A stretch of DNA of 55,895 bases from Clostridia bacterium (GCA_900769535.1 CAAGHB010000110.1:1-55895), one strand, 5' to 3'; counted from the first letter of the stretch, positions 1 to 8,087 are shown. Program-made: numbers and translations. Notes: a model not told the origin generated them from the sequence alone.

Positions 1-26
1 GGGTTCAAGTCCCTTCACCCGCACCA
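1..26 (+). tRNA. tRNA-Leu, 3' end only
   Basis: The window opens inside a tRNA. The T-loop TTCAAGT, its 3' stem, the 3' acceptor strand CACCCGC, discriminator A and an encoded CCA are visible. The implied 5' acceptor strand GCGGGTG together with this T-arm matches the usual Firmicutes tRNA-Leu. The anticodon lies outside the window, so the isoacceptor is unknown. Confidence 0.75.
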
Positions 27-32
27 AAACGA

Positions 33-71
33 AAATCCTGTCGATTATTATCGGCAGGATTTTTGTTTTGT
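33..71 (+). terminator. Terminator of the tRNA transcript
   Basis: An inverted repeat (AATCCTGTCG paired with CGGCAGGATT) is followed by TTTTTGTTTTG, directly after the tRNA 3' end. This is a standard intrinsic terminator. Confidence 0.75.
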
Positions 72-82
72 ATTATTCATTT

Positions 83-170
83 TTCATTATTCAATATTCA
101 TCATTCATTCGACAGGATTTTCAATGAATATTGAATAATGAAGTCGCTTACGCTGATGAATAATGAATAA
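83..170. repeat. Palindromic MITE-like repeat
   Basis: A perfect 19-bp inverted repeat pairs 83-101 with 124-142 around a 22-nt loop. It is flanked by further ATTCAT/ATGAAT-type repeats at 71-110 and 151-170. The loop (109-120) carries a near copy of the 3' arm of the preceding tRNA terminator. No reading frame of note is present. Such TTCATTATTCA-rich palindromes resemble small non-autonomous repeats, but family membership cannot be shown from one copy. Confidence 0.5.
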
Positions 171-199
171 TTGATTTAGATTAAAGTTTTTGCTATAAT
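171..199 (+). promoter_or_regulatory. SigA promoter for the APC permease
   Basis: TTGATT at 171-176 and TATAAT at 194-199 are separated by 17 bp. The -35 hexamer starts exactly where the palindromic repeat ends. Confidence 0.65.
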
Positions 200-227
200 A
201 CACACAAGGCGGTGATGGAAAGCAAAA

Positions 228-298
228 CTTGATTTTTTATTTATTATTGTATATCACCTGTTTATGAGGTAATATTTAATATAGTAAACTAAATCAAG
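228..298 (+). other. Structured 5' leader of the permease mRNA
   Basis: CTTGATTT (228-235) can pair perfectly with AAATCAAG (291-298). Inside that pairing, an ACCT/AGGT stem around 252-273 forms a nested hairpin. The structure closes about 18 nt before the permease start. No known riboswitch core was recognised. Confidence 0.3.
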
Positions 299-316
299 CA
301 AATAAGCGGGTGGATT

Positions 317-1678
317 ATGGAAAACAAGCTTGAAAAAAGATACGGCTTATTGACTGCGATATGCCTTATAGTCGGGTCGGTAATCGGCTCGGGCGTGTTT
401 TTTAAGGCGAACAAGGTGCTCGAAAACACAAACGGTAATATGACCGGTTGCCTTATCATCGTCGGTGGCGTCGGTTTAGTAATGCTGATATGCACCTACG
501 TTTTTTCTATCCTCGCCGGTCGGTATCAAAAGGTTAACGGCGTCATTGACTATGCCGAGGCGTCACTCGGAGAGGTGTACGGCTATGCTGTCGGCTGGTT
601 TATGACGACCGTTTATTATCCTACTCTTGCCTCAACTCTCGCATGGGTTTCGGCGGATTTTACCTGTATTTTGTTTAATCATAGGGGAGATAGCGGAATA
701 CGTCTCGCATTGGCTGGATTTTACCTTATTTTATCCTGCGCAATAAACGCCTTATCCCCAAAACTTGCCGGTCAAATTCAGGTATCGGCTACGGTGATAA
801 AGCTGATTCCGCTCATTATTATGGCTATAATCGGAACAGCAATCGGTCTTTCAAACGGAATGACGATTGAAGCATTGACCTCGACCATGCCTGACGGAAG
901 TGCTGCTTTTGATTTTTCGGGGATTTTTTCGGGAATGGTTGCCTTTGCGTTTGCCTTTGAGGGATGGATTATCACCACCTCAATCAATGCCGAGCTTCGC
1001 AATTCAAAGCGAAATTTGCCGATTGCGTTAATTTCGGGGTCAGTAATTGTAATACTGGTATATTTGTCATATTTTCTCGGACTTTCGGGTGTTTTGCCTA
1101 CCGAACGGCTGCTGTCTCCTGAAAGAAATGTTCCAATGGACGCCTTTTCCACCCTCTTTGGCAGTGATATTTTTGGAACGGCAGTATTTGTTTTTATCAT
1201 TATTTCTTGCCTCGGAGCCATGAACGGTGTAATGCTCGGTTGCAGCCGCGGAATGTTTTCTCTTGCGGCAAGAGGACGCGGCCCCGCACCCCGTATCTTT
1301 TCTCAAATCGATGCATCCACCAATATGCCGGTTAACTCGGCAATAATCGGGCTGCTTTTTACAGTTGTTTGGCTTGTTCAGTGGCAGCTCGGTGAAATGG
1401 GTGATAACGTTTTACCCGAAATTATCGGCTGGGAAAATAACGAACTTCCGGTAATAACAATGTATGCCGCCTACGTGCCGATTTTTATAATGCTGATTGT
1501 AAGGGGCAGGGAACTCGGTAAATTCAAGCGATTTATAATGCCTATACTTGCGATTGGCTGTTGTATATTTATGGTTTATGCGGCTGTTTCGGCTTATAAA
1601 ATGAGAGCGGTATATTATCTCTGTACATTTTTTGTAATAATGCTTATCGGAATGGCATTTTACAAAAAAAGGATATAA
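317..1678 (+). CDS. APC-family amino acid permease
   Basis: This 453-residue integral membrane protein belongs to the amino acid-polyamine-organocation superfamily. The diagnostic helix-1 motif IVGSVIGSGVFF is at residues 18-29. About twelve hydrophobic segments follow and fill the length usual for the family. It probably moves an amino acid across the membrane by proton or substrate exchange, like LAT/SteT-type exchangers; the substrate cannot be read from the sequence. A GGGTGG Shine-Dalgarno precedes the ATG. It has its own SigA promoter and an unusually long, structured leader of about 110 nt. A rubredoxin gene follows 44 bp downstream and could share the transcript. Confidence 0.85.
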   Translation: MENKLEKRYGLLTAICLIVGSVIGSGVFFKANKVLENTNGNMTGCLIIVGGVGLVMLICTYVFSILAGRYQKVNGVIDYAEASLGEVYGYAVGWFMTTVYYPTLASTLAWVSADFTCILFNHRGDSGIRLALAGFYLILSCAINALSPKLAGQIQVSATVIKLIPLIIMAIIGTAIGLSNGMTIEALTSTMPDGSAAFDFSGIFSGMVAFAFAFEGWIITTSINAELRNSKRNLPIALISGSVIVILVYLSYFLGLSGVLPTERLLSPERNVPMDAFSTLFGSDIFGTAVFVFIIISCLGAMNGVMLGCSRGMFSLAARGRGPAPRIFSQIDASTNMPVNSAIIGLLFTVVWLVQWQLGEMGDNVLPEIIGWENNELPVITMYAAYVPIFIMLIVRGRELGKFKRFIMPILAIGCCIFMVYAAVSAYKMRAVYYLCTFFVIMLIGMAFYKKRI

Positions 1679-1722
1679 AATGAATTTTTGCATAAAATAA
1701 TTTACAAGGAGGTGTAAACGAT

Positions 1723-1878
1723 ATGAAATATGTATGCGACGTTTGCGGCTGGGTTTATGATGAAGAGGTCGGATGCGAAGAACAGGGTATTCCGGCAGGA
1801 ACAAAGTGGGAGGATTTGCCCGAAGATTTTAAGTGTCTTCTTTGCGGAGTAGGCAAGGATATGTTCAGCGCTGAATAA
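1723..1878 (+). CDS. Rubredoxin
   Basis: This is a 51-residue one-domain electron carrier that binds a single iron through four cysteines. The two knuckles are CDVCG (Cys5, Cys8) and CLLCG (Cys38, Cys41), with the typical aromatic core (Tyr3, Trp10, Tyr12, Trp29, Phe36). Length and spacing match classical rubredoxins. Translation starts at an ATG preceded by AAGGAGGTG. In anaerobes such proteins donate electrons to rubrerythrin or superoxide reductase; no partner is encoded nearby. The gene lies between the permease and an intrinsic terminator and may be co-transcribed with the permease. Confidence 0.95.
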   Translation: MKYVCDVCGWVYDEEVGCEEQGIPAGTKWEDLPEDFKCLLCGVGKDMFSAE

Positions 1879-1892
1879 AAAGTAATATCATA

Positions 1893-1929
1893 AAAACAGC
1901 GGCAGGGTAATACCTGTCGCCGTTTTTAT
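1893..1929 (+). terminator. Intrinsic terminator after rubredoxin
   Basis: An AACAGCGGCAGG stem pairs with CCTGTCGCCGTT (one mismatch and one G-U pair) and is followed by a T-run. Confidence 0.65.
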
Positions 1930-1938
1930 TTATAAATA

Positions 1939-1967
1939 TTGTATTTTCGACAGAAATGTGGTAATAT
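1939..1967 (+). promoter_or_regulatory. SigA-like promoter for the PAP2 gene
   Basis: TTGTAT (1939-1944), a 17-bp spacer and TAATAT (1962-1967) lie 37 nt before the start codon. Confidence 0.45.
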
Positions 1968-2003
1968 AGTTAAGTAAAAAGTGCAAATTATGAGGTTTTT
2001 GTA

Positions 2004-2648
2004 ATGAAAAGCGAAGTAAAAACACGAATTAAGGAAAGTAAACACATTTTGCTTTTTTTGCTGTTCGTTATATGCGAAGTTGCTTATTTTTTAACCCAGT
2101 TTCGCAATGTGGATTATAATATAATACATATTGAGCTTGACGATTATATACCGTTTTTGCCCGTTTTTGTTATTCCGTATGTGATTTGGTATGCGTATGT
2201 GCCGGCAGGAATGCTGTATAATTGCTTCACGGATAAGAGGGCGTTTTGTAAGCAGATTTTGACGGTGGTTTCGGGAATGACGATTTCGATTATTATTTTC
2301 TGTCTTTATCCTACGTCGGTTGATTTCAGACCATCTGCCGAAGGGGACGGTGTGTTTTTATGGATATGCCGTTTGTTGTTTTCAAAGGATAAACCGATAA
2401 ATGTATTTCCGAGTATGCACTGTTTTGAAGCGGTAATAATTCATCTCACTGCGTTCAGGAATGAAAGGTTGCGGAGAAACATTCTGTTTCGTGTCGGCTC
2501 GGCGATTTTGTCGGTGCTGATTTGCCTTTCCACCGTGTTTATAAAGCAACATTCGGTGGTTGATTTATTTGGCGGAGTAGCCCTCGCGTTTATACTTTAT
2601 TTTATCGTTTACACCTTGCCTGAAATAATTAAGCGCAAAAAAAGATGA
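2004..2648 (+). CDS. PAP2-superfamily membrane phosphatase
   Basis: This 214-residue polytopic membrane protein has two of the catalytic signatures of the PAP2 (phosphatidic acid phosphatase type 2) superfamily: PSMH at 136-139 and KQHSVVD at 181-187, with His183 as the expected nucleophile and Asp187 in support. The first, lysine/arginine-containing motif is weak, as in inositol-phosphorylceramide-synthase-like members. Members dephosphorylate lipid phosphates or undecaprenyl pyrophosphate; the substrate here is unknown. It has its own promoter and converges on the vanZ-like gene, with a bidirectional terminator between them. Confidence 0.8.
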   Translation: MKSEVKTRIKESKHILLFLLFVICEVAYFLTQFRNVDYNIIHIELDDYIPFLPVFVIPYVIWYAYVPAGMLYNCFTDKRAFCKQILTVVSGMTISIIIFCLYPTSVDFRPSAEGDGVFLWICRLLFSKDKPINVFPSMHCFEAVIIHLTAFRNERLRRNILFRVGSAILSVLICLSTVFIKQHSVVDLFGGVALAFILYFIVYTLPEIIKRKKR

Positions 2649-2651
2649 TGT

Positions 2652-2696
2652 AAAAAAAGAAAGAAGCCATCTATACACATGGCTTCTTTCTTTTTG
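2652..2696. terminator. Bidirectional terminator between PAP2 and vanZ-like genes
   Basis: A 17-bp near-perfect stem (AAAAAGAAAGAAGCCAT paired with its complement) is flanked by A and T runs. It overlaps the 3' end of the leftward vanZ-like gene. Confidence 0.75.
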
Positions 2697-3162
2697 TCGT
2701 ACGAATTATTTTTATAAAAATTAAATAAATCCCGGCAAATACAGCGGCGCCGCAGGTGTCGATGAGTACGTCGCCGAGACGACAGGCACGACCCGACACA
2801 AAAAGCTGATGGATTTCGTCGGTTGCGGCATAAATCAGCGAGATTAAAACGGCTAAAATTGCCCGATTTATTGGTAGAAAATCGTTAAAAAGCAAAGCCA
2901 AAACAAGTAACGCCGATAAAATAAAATATTCGGTTAAATGTGCAATTTTACGCACAATATGCTCGGCGGTGTCTATGATTTCTGCTTGTTCATCGAGTGA
3001 CAGCGAATCAAATCCGGGATATATTTGACTAATTATTTTTGCGGTTGTACTGCTGCTTATTTGCCCCGATATTGCCGCATTTTGCCCCGAAAAGAAGAAA
3101 ATCAAAACCATCCACAAAATTACCAGAAGCCAGGATAAACATTGAAATATTCTTTTTGTCAT
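2671..3162 (-). CDS. VanZ-like membrane protein
   Basis: This 163-residue protein has four predicted membrane segments. It carries the family signature near the C-terminus: DEIHQLF at 115-121, then Gly-Arg at 124-125, Asp131 and Asp135. VanZ itself gives low-level teicoplanin resistance by an unresolved mechanism, and most family members are chromosomal proteins of unknown role. It lies downstream of the pbp gene on the same strand, but an intrinsic terminator separates them. No resistance cluster is nearby, so resistance should not be inferred. Confidence 0.8.
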   Translation of the reverse strand: MTKRIFQCLSWLLVILWMVLIFFFSGQNAAISGQISSSTTAKIISQIYPGFDSLSLDEQAEIIDTAEHIVRKIAHLTEYFILSALLVLALLFNDFLPINRAILAVLISLIYAATDEIHQLFVSGRACRLGDVLIDTCGAAVFAGIYLIFIKIIRTTKRKKPCV

Positions 3163-3225
3163 ATTTTTACATCTCCGATAATGGCTATGAAGTTATTTTA
3201 CTATGTTTATCACGATATATCAATA

Positions 3226-3263
3226 TAAAAAAACGAAACCAATGTTTTTGCATTGGTTTCGTT
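3226..3263 (-). terminator. Terminator of the class A PBP gene
   Basis: A perfect 12-bp stem (ACGAAACCAATG and its complement) around a 6-nt loop ends in a T-run when read leftward. It lies 22 nt after the pbp stop codon. Confidence 0.8.
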
Positions 3264-3284
3264 TAATGTTATTGCTGAATTCAT

Positions 3285-5939
3285 TTAAGCCGCTTGGCTT
3301 GCAGTTGAATTTGTAGCAGTGGAAGCGGTGTTCGATTCTGCCGGCTGAGAGCCGGTAGTCGTGCTGGACGTGTCGCCCGAATTCGTTCCCGACGAATCAC
3401 CCGAAGAAGTTCCTGATGAATCACCCGATGAAGCGCCCGACGAATCGCCTGACGAAGCACCTGATGAATCGCTTGAAGATGATTCTTCCTCATCTCCGAC
3501 TAGCGCTTTATGCTTTCCTACACATACCGGCGCATAGTCCTTTTTGTAATATCCAACACGCGTTTCATCCTCGCATTTTGAGCTCTTAATGAGTCCCGAG
3601 TGGATACAGTAATGAGCGGTTTTAACGTTGCTTGATTTGGGGAAGGATTTCTTTTTAAGATCCTTGTGAATATCCTTGAAAATCGCTTTCCAGAGTCTCA
3701 GCGCAGGGTTAGTGCCCGATGAAAGACTGTTCATTGATTTCGGCGGGTCGTAGCCAAACCAGCAAGCAGCAACGTAGTAGGGTGTGCCGCCAACGAAATA
3801 ACGTCCCTTATTATTGCTTGTAGTACCTGTTTTTGCAATTACCTGCCATCCGCTCATACCTGCCGAACCGGCGGTACCTCTTGATCCGGTAACTACCGTA
3901 CGAAGCAGTTGATTCATAATATAAGCGGTATCTTCGCTGAGTGCCTGTTCGCTTTCGCCGCTGTATTGCAAAACGGGATCCTTGTAATTATCGAGTGTCT
4001 CGCGTGAGCTGAGTACGAGCTCGTAAAGGGTCGGCTCGTAGTATTTACCGCCGTTACCGAAGGTGGCATAAGCCGCCGACATTTCTAATGTGGTAACGCC
4101 GTATGTGCTTCCGCCGAGAGCCATACCCGAAACGTTTTTATCCTGGTCAACAAGGGTTGAAAAATGGAAACGCTCGGTGGCAAAATTATATGCTTTTTCT
4201 TCACCGTAGTCGATAAGAATACGCGCAGGAACAAGGTTTAGTGAACGTTCGAGCGCATTTTGAACGGTAACGGGACCGCTTGTTGAACGGTCATAGTTTT
4301 TGAGCTTTGTGCCGTTATAGGTCAGTGCCGAATTTTCGACAAGGGTCGACCAAGTGATAAGATTGTCTTCGAGTGCGGCGGCATAAATGCCTACCGGCTT
4401 CATCGAAGAGCCCGGCTGGTGAGGTGCAGTAGCGTGGTTAAGTCCTCGGCTGACCGTCTTTTCACCTCGTCCGCCGCATATTGCAACAACGTGACCTTCA
4501 TAGTCCATAATGGTAATTGCGCCGTTCGGCAATCCCTTTACGCTATATACCTTTGACCAGTTTTTATCGGTGGTAAATACTTCGTCAACCGTCTTTTGTA
4601 TACTTGTGTCGAGGGTGGCGTAAATCTTGTATCCGCCGGTGTATAAAACGTCCTCAGCGCGTTCCTTTGTGTATCCCTTTTTCTCAACGAGGTCGTCAAC
4701 GAGCTGGTCGATAAGGGTGTCTGTAAAGTAGGAGAAAACCTCTTTTTCAGTTGTTTCTTCTTTTTTATTTGATTCGCCGCTTTCTTCCATTTCGGCGGCT
4801 GCCTGTTCGTCGGAAATGTCGTTACCGCTTGACTGAATGGCGTCGTAACGCTTTCCGGCGATACCGAAAAGTTCAACCTCGGATGCAATAGCCGCATCTC
4901 TTTCTGCTTCTGTAATGTATCCTTGGGCGCACATTTCTCTGATAACCCAGTCACGACGGTTCTTGTGCTTTTCGGTTTTTGTAATCGGGTCGTATGCGGC
5001 CGGCTCTTTTGTAATGGCGGCAAGTGAAGCGCATTCCTGAATGTTCAGCTCCGAGCTTGACTTGTCAAAGTAGTATTCAGCCGCCGATTCAACACCGTAG
5101 CAGTTATTGAACAGATAGATGTAATTGAGATAACATTCGATTATGACGTCCTTTGTATAGGTTTCGTCTATCTTTCTTGCCCTCATGATTTCGCGAATTT
5201 TTCTCATCGGGCTGACGTCGTTATCGTTTGTAAGGTTTTTAATCAGCTGTTGGTTGATGGTCGAACCGCCCTGCTGTGAGCCGAGGAAGGGAACTATCAT
5301 ATTTGCAAAGGATGCAATTGTTCTTTTCCAGTCTACACCGCTGTGGGTGTAAAAACGCTGGTCCTCTGCCGCAACAAAGGCGTGGGGCAGGTGAGCCGTC
5401 ATATTTTCAAGGTCGACCCATTCGCGATTTTCCTTAAACAGCTCCTGATAAACGACCCACTCGTTCGGATTGTTTTCATCACGGACGTATATTACGGATT
5501 TTTGGTTAACAGTAAGGTCGTTGAGGTTAAAGTCAATGGAATCGTCAACAAATCCGAACATATAAATACCGAATGCGCCAATTACAAGCACCGCGGCAAT
5601 TATTCCGATGAGAAAAATGGATAATGCAATCTTGCCAACCGTTCCCAAAATACGTCTTGTTTTGGTCTGTGGCTTTTTCTCCTTCTTTTTTGAGGGTTTA
5701 CCTGATTTTACATCTGCGCTGTTTGAAGAAAGGTCATTTTTTTCTCTTCCTGCTGAATTGTATCGCGAAGATGACGGACGAGTGTTTCGGCTTAAACTGT
5801 TACGAGACGAACTGCGCGTATTTTTATTATTTGCAGTCGAACGCGGACGTCCCGTCTGTCCCGAAGATGTGGTGCTGAAACCGCTTGAACGCGACTGTTC
5901 GTCGTCAAAGCCGTTTCTTCGCTCATAATCGCCGGTCAT
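3285..5939 (-). CDS. Class A penicillin-binding protein (PBP1A type)
   Basis: This bifunctional peptidoglycan synthase (884 residues) polymerises lipid II and crosslinks the strands. A Ser/Arg/Asn-rich cytoplasmic tail (1-95) is followed by one membrane anchor (about 101-129). The GT51 glycosyltransferase domain has EDQRFYTHSG with catalytic Glu192 and GGSTINQQL at 224-232. The transpeptidase domain has SSMK (Ser511, Lys514), SLN at 566-568 and KTGTT at 703-707. An acidic insert (about 375-402) separates the two domains. The C-terminus ends in Ser/Gly/Asp-rich low-complexity sequence containing four 8-residue repeats. The ATG has a GGAGGCGA ribosome-binding site. Family assignment is secure; which PBP1 paralogue it replaces is not. 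Confidence 0.95.
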   Translation of the reverse strand: MTGDYERRNGFDDEQSRSSGFSTTSSGQTGRPRSTANNKNTRSSSRNSLSRNTRPSSSRYNSAGREKNDLSSNSADVKSGKPSKKKEKKPQTKTRRILGTVGKIALSIFLIGIIAAVLVIGAFGIYMFGFVDDSIDFNLNDLTVNQKSVIYVRDENNPNEWVVYQELFKENREWVDLENMTAHLPHAFVAAEDQRFYTHSGVDWKRTIASFANMIVPFLGSQQGGSTINQQLIKNLTNDNDVSPMRKIREIMRARKIDETYTKDVIIECYLNYIYLFNNCYGVESAAEYYFDKSSSELNIQECASLAAITKEPAAYDPITKTEKHKNRRDWVIREMCAQGYITEAERDAAIASEVELFGIAGKRYDAIQSSGNDISDEQAAAEMEESGESNKKEETTEKEVFSYFTDTLIDQLVDDLVEKKGYTKERAEDVLYTGGYKIYATLDTSIQKTVDEVFTTDKNWSKVYSVKGLPNGAITIMDYEGHVVAICGGRGEKTVSRGLNHATAPHQPGSSMKPVGIYAAALEDNLITWSTLVENSALTYNGTKLKNYDRSTSGPVTVQNALERSLNLVPARILIDYGEEKAYNFATERFHFSTLVDQDKNVSGMALGGSTYGVTTLEMSAAYATFGNGGKYYEPTLYELVLSSRETLDNYKDPVLQYSGESEQALSEDTAYIMNQLLRTVVTGSRGTAGSAGMSGWQVIAKTGTTSNNKGRYFVGGTPYYVAACWFGYDPPKSMNSLSSGTNPALRLWKAIFKDIHKDLKKKSFPKSSNVKTAHYCIHSGLIKSSKCEDETRVGYYKKDYAPVCVGKHKALVGDEEESSSSDSSGASSGDSSGASSGDSSGTSSGDSSGTNSGDTSSTTTGSQPAESNTASTATNSTASQAA
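3375..3470 (-). repeat. Four 24-bp repeats inside the pbp gene
   Basis: Four consecutive 24-bp units encode DSSGASSG, DSSGASSG, DSSGTSSG and DSSGTNSG. They differ mainly at third codon positions, so they are older than a fresh slippage event. Copy number could still vary between strains. Confidence 0.8.
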
Positions 5940-6325
5940 AAAATCGCCTCCTGTTTAAAAAGTTGTATGCTTATTTGAAATAAATTCAATTGCTGAACCT
6001 TTATTATAACACATTTTTCCAAAAATAAAGTTACAGTATTTTAATCTTTTTGTAATTCATCCTTGACCGAGGTAGAAAAAACTGCTATCATATTTTAAAA
6101 ATATAAATGTAAAGGCGCAATGATACATATATATAATATCACATCTATTTTTAAATTTCCAGTATAATTTCATTTGATTTTAGTGTTAGATTGCGAAAAT
6201 ATCTACTTATTTGTTTACTTTTAATTCATATTTTTGAAAACCTTGCGAAACATATTTATATTATTATGCAATTAAAGTTTAATTATATGGTTTCCTTAAT
6301 TCTTTTTTGTTCGGAGGAATAATAA
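5940..6325. other. Divergent pbp/htrA intergenic region
   Basis: This is 386 bp of AT-rich sequence without a credible gene. On the minus strand, an extended -10 element (TGTTATAAT, with its TATAAT at 6003-6008) can serve the pbp gene; its -35 is poor. On the plus strand, no -35/-10 pair stands out for htrA. A CGGAGGA ribosome-binding site precedes its ATG. Confidence 0.5.
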
Positions 6326-7756
6326 ATGAACGAGTATAACAGGGATAATTTCAACAATAATTCAGCTGATACGAGTAATGATAATAACGGTGAACAGAAT
6401 TACAGCTACAAAAGCGAACAGATAATTCAGGATTCCGATTATTCGAATCAGGATAATAAAAATGAGCAACAGCCCCGTCAGCAATATACCTATCAATCGC
6501 GTCAGCAGCAATATAATCAGCCGAATTACAACGGATATGGCTATGGCGGCTATACGGGCGGATACAATTATACACACCAAACGGGCCAACATACCCCTCA
6601 GTCCTCCGTTTCGGTAAAGAAAAAGCAACCGCGTTCAGTATCAATTGGAACGGTAATCGTCTGTATGATTATTACTGTATTTTTGAGCAGTATTGCTTCT
6701 GTTTTGATAGCAAGTTCTGTTAAAATAAAGTCAAACGGTACAAACAGCGGAAATATAGCAAACGAAACAACGATTATTCAGTCAACCGTAGAAATGTCAC
6801 AGGTCGAAGCAGTAGCTACTGCCGTAACACCCAGCGTTGTTTGTATCGAAGTGACAACAAAGACACAGAATAATTCATATTCTCCCTTTTTCGGAAATTA
6901 CGGCGGCAGCCAGGTGTATGAAGCCACAAGCTACGGCTCGGGAGTTATTTATTCAACCGATGGATACATTATTACCAATTATCACGTTATTTCGGGTGTG
7001 TATAGCTCAAATACGGTTGGTTCAAAGGTAGAGGTTTATCTTAACGAAGATAGCGAAAACGGAATAACAGCGTCGATAGTCGGTTATAATTCGGCAGCTG
7101 ACCTTGCCGTGTTAAAGATTGAAAAATCAGGTCTTCCTGCTATAAAAATCGGCGATTCGTCAAAGCTTGTTATCGGTCAAACGGTAATTGCAATAGGTAA
7201 CCCCGGCGGAATTGAATTTGCCGGTTCGGTTACAAGCGGAATTATCAGCGGACTCGACCGAAAGCTGTCGGTCGATTCGGTTACAATGTCACTTGTACAG
7301 ACCGATGCAGCAATCAATCCGGGTAATTCCGGAGGAGCGCTTGTTGACGTTCAGGGACAGCTTATCGGCGTGCCGAATGTTAAGATTTCTGCCGACGGAT
7401 ACGAAGGAATGGGCTTTTGCATTCCTGTAAATACCGTTGTCGAAATCTGCAATAATATTATCGAAAACGGAATGGACGGAACACCTTCCGACTCTGCGCC
7501 TTATCTTGGCGTTGAAATAAACAGTAGTTTTGCCGGCGGCGCTTATGTTGCATCGGTAAGCGAAGGCGGACCTGCTGAAAAGGCGGGACTTAAAAGCGGC
7601 GACATCATCATTTCCTTCGACGGAACTAAAATAACGGGATATGATGATTTGGTCAACGCAATAAACAGCCATAAGGCAGGGGATACCGTTAATCTTGGAA
7701 TTTACCGTAACGGTAAGGAAGGCACGGTTTCGGTAACGCTTGGCTCAAACGGATAA
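6326..7756 (+). CDS. HtrA/DegP-like serine protease with PDZ domain
   Basis: This membrane-anchored S1C protease (476 residues) degrades or refolds misfolded exported proteins. An Asn/Gln/Tyr-rich cytoplasmic tail (1-100) precedes one transmembrane segment (about 107-130). The chymotrypsin-like domain has the triad His220 (TNYHVISG), Asp259 (AADLAVLK) and Ser335 (NPGNSGGA). A single PDZ domain occupies about 391-473. This is the usual plan of Gram-positive HtrA proteins apart from the very polar tail. It stands alone as a transcription unit and ends in a strong terminator shared with the convergent pqqD-like gene. Confidence 0.93.
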   Translation: MNEYNRDNFNNNSADTSNDNNGEQNYSYKSEQIIQDSDYSNQDNKNEQQPRQQYTYQSRQQQYNQPNYNGYGYGGYTGGYNYTHQTGQHTPQSSVSVKKKQPRSVSIGTVIVCMIITVFLSSIASVLIASSVKIKSNGTNSGNIANETTIIQSTVEMSQVEAVATAVTPSVVCIEVTTKTQNNSYSPFFGNYGGSQVYEATSYGSGVIYSTDGYIITNYHVISGVYSSNTVGSKVEVYLNEDSENGITASIVGYNSAADLAVLKIEKSGLPAIKIGDSSKLVIGQTVIAIGNPGGIEFAGSVTSGIISGLDRKLSVDSVTMSLVQTDAAINPGNSGGALVDVQGQLIGVPNVKISADGYEGMGFCIPVNTVVEICNNIIENGMDGTPSDSAPYLGVEINSSFAGGAYVASVSEGGPAEKAGLKSGDIIISFDGTKITGYDDLVNAINSHKAGDTVNLGIYRNGKEGTVSVTLGSNG

Positions 7757-7771
7757 GAATTAAAGTAAATA

Positions 7772-7806
7772 AAAAAACCGCACATCCGAGATGTGCGGTT
7801 TTTTTA
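7772..7806. terminator. Terminator between htrA and the pqqD-like gene
   Basis: An AACCGCACAT stem pairs with its complement around CCGAG. It is flanked by A and T runs, so it can act in both directions. Confidence 0.85.
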
Positions 7807-7823
7807 TATTTTAAAAATATAGA

Positions 7824-8087
7824 TTATTCAAATAAACCGGCCTTTTCGATGTCGCTGATAAAGTCGTCAACACCGATTGCAGCTGTGCTTTCGTCAACTT
7901 CGTATTCCTTTAAAATTTCGGCTATCAGCTCGTCTCTTTCAGCGCCCTTTTCAAGCAATTTCCAGAGAAACGCGCCTGTGCCGTTAAGCATAATAACGCC
8001 GTTAAAGCCGTTATTATCTGCGCTTGTGCTTACTACCATGTGTTCACCTGCGACCTCGCGAAGCTGGTATGTTGATTTAATTTTCAT
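7824..8087 (-). CDS. PqqD-family (RRE-fold) protein, orphan
   Basis: This 87-residue protein has the PqqD-like layout: an N-terminal beta segment (VVSTSADNNGFNGVIMLNGT) followed by helices that contain the typical Gly-Ala-Phe-Leu-Trp-Lys-Leu-Leu core and a C-terminal DFISDIEKAGLF. PqqD-type RiPP recognition elements bind precursor peptides and pass them to radical SAM or other modifying enzymes. No precursor peptide, radical SAM enzyme or transporter is visible nearby, so a RiPP role is only inference. A GGAGATT Shine-Dalgarno lies before the ATG. It is transcribed divergently from cotJABC across 160 bp. Confidence 0.75.
   Translation of the reverse strand: MKIKSTYQLREVAGEHMVVSTSADNNGFNGVIMLNGTGAFLWKLLEKGAERDELIAEILKEYEVDESTAAIGVDDFISDIEKAGLFE

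Noticed and set aside
1412..1804. A 130-codon minus-strand frame covering the permease end and rubredoxin
   Set aside because: It is antisense to two clearly coding genes, has His/Tyr/Arg-rich shadow composition and shows no family motif.
2671..3162. Glycopeptide resistance from the VanZ-like gene
   Set aside because: No vanHAX or related genes are present. Chromosomal VanZ-like proteins are common and mostly uncharacterised.
4538..5023. A 161-codon frame within the class A PBP gene
   Set aside because: It is on the same strand in another frame. The PBP frame through this stretch encodes conserved GT51-transpeptidase sequence, and this frame is Thr/Lys/Pro-rich noise.
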